Positions 59,682-64,000 of a stretch of DNA of 64,000 bases are shown in pieces. Location of the stretch: NCBI GenBank assembly GCA_017397925.1, contig JAFQHO010000046.1:44082-108081 (forward strand), given 5' to 3'. The notes under the pieces are model-generated. The model was not told the origin of the DNA and did not search any database. It saw only the letters and a program-made list of their open reading frames with translations. This stretch comes from Ruminococcus sp. GTDB lineage: Bacteria; Bacillota; Clostridia; Oscillospirales; Ruminococcaceae. The position numbers and the translations under genes were made by a program. How positions within the stretch are numbered: position 1 is the stretch's first letter; every line of letters starts with the position of its first letter.

Positions 59682-60755
59682 ATGTTTGAAAAACTTGCGG
59701 TAATGGAAAATAAATATGAGGAAATAAGTCAGCGTTTGTCAGATCCGAATACAGTAAGCGATAATAAGCTTTATGCCCAGCTTATGAGGGAGTATAAGAA
59801 TATGACTCCCATTATTGAGAAATTCAGAGAGTACAAATCAGCTGAAAACAGTTTTAAAGAGGCAAAAGAGCTTCTTGATGCAGGCGGTCTTGATAAGGAT
59901 TTCAAGGAAATGGCTCAGGCTGAATATGAAGATAACAAAGCTGCTATGGAGAACATTTCACAGGAGCTTAAAATACTTCTTCTCCCTAAAGATCCCAACG
60001 ATGACAAAAGCGTTATCATTGAAATACGAGGCGGTGCAGGCGGAGAAGAGGCTGCCTTATTCGCAAACTCTCTTTATCGTATGTATACAATGTATGCCGA
60101 GTCAAGAGGTTGGAAACAGGAAATACTAAACGCACAACCAACTGAACTTGGCGGATTTAAGGAAATCAGCTTTTCTATTGAGGGAGAAAATGCATATTCT
60201 CGACTTAAATATGAAAGCGGTGTTCATCGTGTACAACGTGTTCCCGAAACTGAATCACAGGGAAGAATACACACATCAACTGTTACTGTGGCAGTTCTTG
60301 TAGAAGCAGACGAAGTAGAACTTGAAATAAGTCCTACAGACCTTAAAATTGACTACTTCCGCGCAAGTGGTGCAGGCGGTCAGCATATTAATAAAACAGA
60401 ATCTGCTGTAAGAATAACATATCTCCCCACAAATGTCGTAGTTGAATGCCAGGATGAGAGAAGCCAGCATAAGAATAAGGATAAGGCAATGAAAATTCTT
60501 CGTTCACGCATATATGAAGCTATGCAGGAAGAACAAGCTGCAAAGGTTGCTTCTGAAAGAAAAATGCAGGTTGGAACAGGTGACCGTTCTGAACGTATAA
60601 GAACATATAATTATCCACAGGGTAGACTTACTGACCATAGAATAGGTTTAACAATATATCGTCTGGAGGATTTACTTAATGGAAATCTGGACGAGGTATT
60701 TGACGCACTTGCAACAGCAGATCAGGCTGCAAAACTTGCAAGTCAGGAAGAATAA
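59682..60755 (+). CDS. prfA: peptide chain release factor 1
   Basis: 357 residues, full length. N-terminal helical domain, then the stop-codon recognition area (about 110-200, with [14 protein letters not shown]: the PxT-type tripeptide reads PET) and the GGQ loop in [18 protein letters not shown] (about 229). It releases proteins at UAA and UAG. prmC, which methylates the GGQ glutamine and often follows prfA, is not next to it here. AAAGGA serves the ATG. The Sua5 gene starts 2 bp after its stop. Confidence 0.97.
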   Translation: MFEKLAVMENKYEEISQRLSDPNTVSDNKLYAQLMREYKNMTPIIEKFREYKSAENSFKEAKELLDAGGLDKDFKEMAQAEYEDNKAAMENISQELKILLLPKDPNDDKSVIIEIRGGAGGEEAALFANSLYRMYTMYAESRGWKQEILNAQPTELGGFKEISFSIEGENAYSRLKYESGVHRVQRVPETESQGRIHTSTVTVAVLVEADEVELEISPTDLKIDYFRASGAGGQHINKTESAVRITYLPTNVVVECQDERSQHKNKDKAMKILRSRIYEAMQEEQAAKVASERKMQVGTGDRSERIRTYNYPQGRLTDHRIGLTIYRLEDLLNGNLDEVFDALATADQAAKLASQEE

Positions 60756-60757
60756 TT

Positions 60758-61771
60758 ATGAAAACAAAATTATTAAGTGGTTCTGCCGAGGATATTTCAG
60801 CCGCAGCAGAGTTGATAAAAAAAGGTTATGTAGTAGGTATTCCAACTGAAACCGTTTACGGATTAGGTGCAGATGCACTGAATGAACAGGCTGTAAGAGC
60901 TGTTTTTGCCGCTAAATGCAGACCTGCCGATAATCCGCTTATTGTTCATATAGCCGACTTTTCACAGGCTATAAAATATGCAAAGAATATTCCGGATTTA
61001 GCCTACACCCTTGCCGAAAAATTTTGTCCAGGTCCTTTAACAATGATACTTCAAAAAAGAGATATTATCCCCTCTGTTACTTCTGGAGGACTTGATACCG
61101 TGGGTATACGTGTGCCGTCACATGATGTAATGCACAAAATAATTGTTGAGTCCGGCTGTCCTATTGCAGCGCCTTCGGCTAATTTATCAGGCCTTCCAAG
61201 TCCCACCTGTGCTGAACATGTTATGGATGATATGGATAACAGAATAGTCGCTGTACTTGATGGTGGGTCTTCAGAATTTGGTGTTGAATCTACTGTAATA
61301 TCCTTTGAAGGAAAAGATACAGTGCGTATTCTTCGTCCTGGCGCAGTAACACAGGAAATGCTTCTTGAAGTATGCCGCGAGGTACTTATTGACCCTGCTG
61401 TACTAAAGGAGCTTGAAGCAGAACAGGTTGCCGCATCACCTGGAATGAAATATATTCATTATTCGCCTAAAGCAAATGTTATAGTTGTTGAGGGCGATAC
61501 AAACGCATTTAAAAACTTCATTTCGCACCAAAACGGAAAAAACGTCTATTCTTTGATATATGACAGAGAAAGTAAAGGCTTTGAATATAATCATATGACA
61601 TATGGCAATACTTCTGAGGAACAGGCACATCTTCTTTTTCAGCGTCTTAGAGAACTGGATGAAGCAGGTGCTGAAACAGTATATGTCCGCCCACCGTCCA
61701 AAGAAGGTGTAGGGCTTGCAGTATATAATCGCCTTATTAGGGCGGCAGGATTCGAGGTGATAAGGGTATGA
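60758..61771 (+). CDS. ywlC: threonylcarbamoyl-AMP synthase (Sua5/YwlC, long form)
   Basis: 337 residues, the two-domain Sua5 type. The YrdC-like domain (about 10-205) shows GYVVGIPTETVYGLGADA, KCRPADNPLIVHI, PGPLTMIL, VGIRVPSH, AAPSANLSG, STVISFEG and ILRPGAVT. The C-terminal Sua5 domain (about 230-337) begins SPGMKYIHYSPKA. It makes the activated carbamoyl-threonine for t6A at tRNA position 37. It overlaps coaE by 4 bases (ATGA). Confidence 0.95.
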   Translation: MKTKLLSGSAEDISAAAELIKKGYVVGIPTETVYGLGADALNEQAVRAVFAAKCRPADNPLIVHIADFSQAIKYAKNIPDLAYTLAEKFCPGPLTMILQKRDIIPSVTSGGLDTVGIRVPSHDVMHKIIVESGCPIAAPSANLSGLPSPTCAEHVMDDMDNRIVAVLDGGSSEFGVESTVISFEGKDTVRILRPGAVTQEMLLEVCREVLIDPAVLKELEAEQVAASPGMKYIHYSPKANVIVVEGDTNAFKNFISHQNGKNVYSLIYDRESKGFEYNHMTYGNTSEEQAHLLFQRLRELDEAGAETVYVRPPSKEGVGLAVYNRLIRAAGFEVIRV

Positions 61772-62415
61772 TAAGTCTTGATGTGCTTGTAGTCGGGCTT
61801 ACAGGGCAGACAGGTGCAGGAAAAAGTACTGTATCAAAGGTATTTTCAGATAATGGTTTTGCCATTATAAATGCAGATCTGATTTCACGCAAAGTAGTGG
61901 AGAAAGGTACAAAATGCCTCGAAGAAATCGTAGATATTTTTAAAGCTGGTATCCTTAATTCAGACGGCACACTAAACAGAAAAGCACTTGGGAATATAGT
62001 GTTTACCGATAAAACAAAGCTTGAAATGCTGAATACAATTATCTATCCTTATATAACCAGTGAAATTCTGAATGAAATAAAGCATCTTTCTGACAGTGGA
62101 AAAAAGCTTGTTTTACTTGATGCACCGACACTTTTTGAAAGTCATGCAGATGATTTTTGTGAGATTATCATATCTGTTCTTTCCGATGAAGAAATAAGGG
62201 AAGAACGTATAATAAAACGTGATGGTCTTACTAAAAAACAGGCAAATGACCGTATGAATAGTCAACTCGATGCAGAATATTTTGCATCGCATTCTGATTA
62301 TGTCATTGAAAATAATGATACTCTTGAATCCTTAAGCAGTATTTCAAAAGAAGTATCAGACAAAATAAAGTATTACTATTATCATATACGCTCGTCAGAA
62401 ATGAGTGTACAATAA
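61768..62415 (+). CDS. coaE: dephospho-CoA kinase
   Basis: 215 residues. P-loop GLTGQTGAGKSTVSK (about 9-23), INADLISRKVV (the DxD/adenosine region), LVLLDAPTLFES and RIIKRDGLTKKQANDRMNSQ (lid). It performs the last step of coenzyme A synthesis. It is translated from a start overlapping the previous stop. The N-terminus has about six extra residues ahead of the first strand (MISLDV), which fits the coupled start. Confidence 0.94.
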   Translation: MISLDVLVVGLTGQTGAGKSTVSKVFSDNGFAIINADLISRKVVEKGTKCLEEIVDIFKAGILNSDGTLNRKALGNIVFTDKTKLEMLNTIIYPYITSEILNEIKHLSDSGKKLVLLDAPTLFESHADDFCEIIISVLSDEEIREERIIKRDGLTKKQANDRMNSQLDAEYFASHSDYVIENNDTLESLSSISKEVSDKIKYYYYHIRSSEMSVQ

Positions 62416-62437
62416 CACATAAAAAGGAGTATTATTT

Positions 62438-63841
62438 ATGGAAGAAAACAAAAGCATATCAAAAGAGCTTAAAGAAAAGCTTTTTTTACAGCGAAAGAAC
62501 GGATATACAAGAATTGACGAAGCAGAGGAAAAAGCTGTTTTTAACTTTGCTGAGGACTACAAAAAATTTCTTGATACAGCCAAGACAGAGCGTGAAGCTG
62601 TGTGTGAAGCTGTAAGAATTCTTGAAGAAAATGGCTTTGTTGAGTATAAAAGCGGAATAAAACTTAACGCAGGTGATAAAATTTATCGTAATAATAGAGG
62701 TAAGGCAATTATTGCCGCTGTTATTGGTACTGCTCCAATCAGCGAGGGAGTTCGACTTTGTGCAGCCCATATTGACAGTCCACGCCTCGATTTAAAGCAG
62801 AATCCCATTTATGAGGATTGCGAGCTTGCTCTTTTCAAAACTCACTATTATGGAGGAATTAAGAAGTATCAATGGACAACAATCCCGCTTTCACTTCACG
62901 GTGTTATCGTAAAGGCTGATGGTACTACTGTAACCGTAAATATAGGTGAGGATGAAAACGATCCCGTTTTCTGTGTTACTGACCTTCTTCCTCATCTTGC
63001 TACAGAACAGATGACTCGTACAGCTACAAAGATAATCAGAGGAGAGGATCTGAATCTTCTTATAGGTTCAATTCCATTCCGTGATGATGAGGCAAGCGAA
63101 GCTGTAAAACTTAATATATTGAATATTCTTTTTGAAAAGTATGGTATTACTGAGGCTGATTTCATTTCTTCAGAACTTGAGGCTGTTCCTGCGTTCAAAG
63201 CAAGAGATATCGGTTTTGACAGAAGTCTTGTTGGTGGATATGGTCACGATGACCGCTGCTGTGCATATCCCGCTTTGAGGGCAGCAATTGAATGTCCCGC
63301 ACCTGTGCATACTACTGTTACTATTCTTGCAGATAAGGAAGAAACAGGAAGCGATGGAAATACAGGTCTTTGTTCATCATATCTGAAATATTTTATCGAA
63401 GATTTATCTGAATCTCTTGGTGCTAAAGGCAGAGATGTTCTTTCAGCTTCTCAGTGCCTTTCAGCTGATGTTAATGCTGCATTCGACCCCACATTCCCTG
63501 AGGTTAACGAACGAAATAATGCTGCATATGTAAACAAGGGTGTTTGTATCACAAAATATACAGGTTCAAGAGGAAAGTCTGGTACATCTGATGCATCCGC
63601 GGAATTTGCTGGTAGAATACGCAGACTTATGGATAGTCAAAATGTAATATGGCAGACTGGTGAACTTGGTAAAGTTGATGCAGGAGGGGGCGGTACAGTA
63701 GCCGCATATATTGCAAATCTTGATGTAGATACAATTGATATGGGAGTACCCGTATTATCAATGCACGCTCCATATGAGGTAATTTCAAAACTTGACCTTT
63801 ATATGGCATATAAGGCATTTGCTGCATTTATTGCAGATTAA
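62438..63841 (+). CDS. M18 family aminopeptidase (aspartyl aminopeptidase type)
   Basis: 467 residues. Features of M18: AAHIDSPRLDLKQNP (first metal His/Asp), HYYGGIKKYQWTTIPLSLHG, GYGHDDRCCAYPAL (Asp metal ligand), LADKEETGSDGNTG (catalytic Glu and metal Glu), ADVNAAFDP and SMHAPYEVISKLDLYMAYKAF (last His). It removes N-terminal residues, likely acidic ones, from peptides in the cytoplasm. AAGGAG serves the ATG. It is the last gene before a strong terminator. Confidence 0.93.
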   Translation: MEENKSISKELKEKLFLQRKNGYTRIDEAEEKAVFNFAEDYKKFLDTAKTEREAVCEAVRILEENGFVEYKSGIKLNAGDKIYRNNRGKAIIAAVIGTAPISEGVRLCAAHIDSPRLDLKQNPIYEDCELALFKTHYYGGIKKYQWTTIPLSLHGVIVKADGTTVTVNIGEDENDPVFCVTDLLPHLATEQMTRTATKIIRGEDLNLLIGSIPFRDDEASEAVKLNILNILFEKYGITEADFISSELEAVPAFKARDIGFDRSLVGGYGHDDRCCAYPALRAAIECPAPVHTTVTILADKEETGSDGNTGLCSSYLKYFIEDLSESLGAKGRDVLSASQCLSADVNAAFDPTFPEVNERNNAAYVNKGVCITKYTGSRGKSGTSDASAEFAGRIRRLMDSQNVIWQTGELGKVDAGGGGTVAAYIANLDVDTIDMGVPVLSMHAPYEVISKLDLYMAYKAFAAFIAD

Positions 63842-63894
63842 TAAAATATAATATAAAGATAGGCGCTGTAAAAAAAGAGTAAAAAAAGAAAAAA

Positions 63895-63936
63895 ACTGCT
63901 GTCACGCAAAAAAATGCGTGACAGCAGTAATTTTTT
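63895..63936 (+). terminator. terminator after the aminopeptidase gene
   Basis: ACTGCTGTCACGCA and TGCGTGACAGCAGT form a perfect 14-bp stem with a 6-base A loop, followed by AATTTTTTG. Confidence 0.9.
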
Positions 63937-63952
63937 GTGGTATTATTAAATT

Positions 63953-64000
63953 ATGACGAAAAAAGTACCACAAGAATATTATAACACATATCAATTGAAA
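63953..64000 (+). CDS. possible gene start cut by the window edge
   Basis: An ATG at 63953 opens a frame that runs to the edge (16 codons, MTKKVPQEYYNTYQLK). It has no ribosome site, and TTGTGGTA / TACCACAA (63935-63942, 63966-63973) form an 8-bp inverted repeat around its start. The lack of a Shine-Dalgarno and an inverted repeat close to a terminator recall the left end of an insertion sequence, but the visible part is too short to decide. Confidence 0.3.
   Translation, partial: MTKKVPQEYYNTYQLK

Overview
The window looks like a chromosomal segment of an AT-rich, Gram-positive, strictly anaerobic, fibre-degrading member of the Ruminococcus group (Oscillospiraceae). The signs are four secreted proteins with dockerin modules (two of them GH43 enzymes), an oxygen-sensitive class III ribonucleotide reductase with its activase, sporulation sigma factor K, a T-box controlled phenylalanyl-tRNA synthetase, and the Firmicute block hprK-murB-rapZ-whiA-dnaE-pfkA. 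Most sigma-A promoters read TTGaca-N17-TATAAT, and most starts have strong Shine-Dalgarno sites. I saw no phage, CRISPR array, tRNA or rRNA; the right edge may touch a mobile element.

Layout. 0-4.7 kb (+): a membrane-anchored SGNH-like pseudo-enzyme, nrdD, nrdG and a DUF1292 protein. 4.8-14.9 kb (-): a multidomain GH43-CBM6-CBM22-dockerin-CE1 enzyme, a PutP-type sodium symporter with an odd leader, sigK, a DUF4874/DUF4832-dockerin protein, and a LacI-type sensor fused to a GGDEF domain. 15-21 kb (+): an ECF-like sigma factor overlapping a single-pass membrane partner (probable anti-sigma), an orphan solute-binding lipoprotein, an AraC regulator, a small membrane protein and a TetR regulator. 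21-30.7 kb (+): a tightly spaced surface operon (cell-wall-binding repeats plus transglutaminase, lipoprotein, MBOAT acyltransferase, DHHW/AlgX-like partner, Thr-rich dockerin protein, M16C peptidase). 30.7-33.8 kb (-): lipoprotein, NAD(P)HX repair enzyme, membrane protein.

33.9-38.8 kb (+): T-box, pheS, an inserted unknown membrane gene, pheT and a coupled 63-residue membrane peptide. 38.8-41.3 kb (+): a second GH43-CBM22-dockerin enzyme. 41.4-45.1 kb (-): two overlapping unknown genes, pnp and rpsO. 45.2-49.4 kb (+): rpe followed by an RnfD/RnfE/RnfA-like trio and a membrane-anchored GH-like protein. 49.4-57.8 kb (+): hprK, murB, rapZ, whiA, dnaE, pfkA. 57.9-59.3 kb (-): an S1-domain protein and a small unknown. 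59.4-63.9 kb (+): DUF951 protein, prfA, Sua5/YwlC, coaE, M18 aminopeptidase.

The most interesting signals are these. (1) The same pair of 12-bp direct repeats, 20 bp apart and abutting the -35 box, lies before both GH43 genes 31 kb apart. (2) A TGTC...TATATA promoter-like motif is shared by the ECF operon, the solute-binding protein gene and the gene wedged between pheS and pheT. (3) An Rnf-like trio has no rnfB, rnfC or rnfG and has lost three of the four cysteines that ligate the intramembrane Fe-S cluster. (4) A 12-bp hairpin lies exactly between the Shine-Dalgarno and the start codon of the symporter gene. All functional statements rest on reading the sequence and on remembered family motifs; no database search was run.
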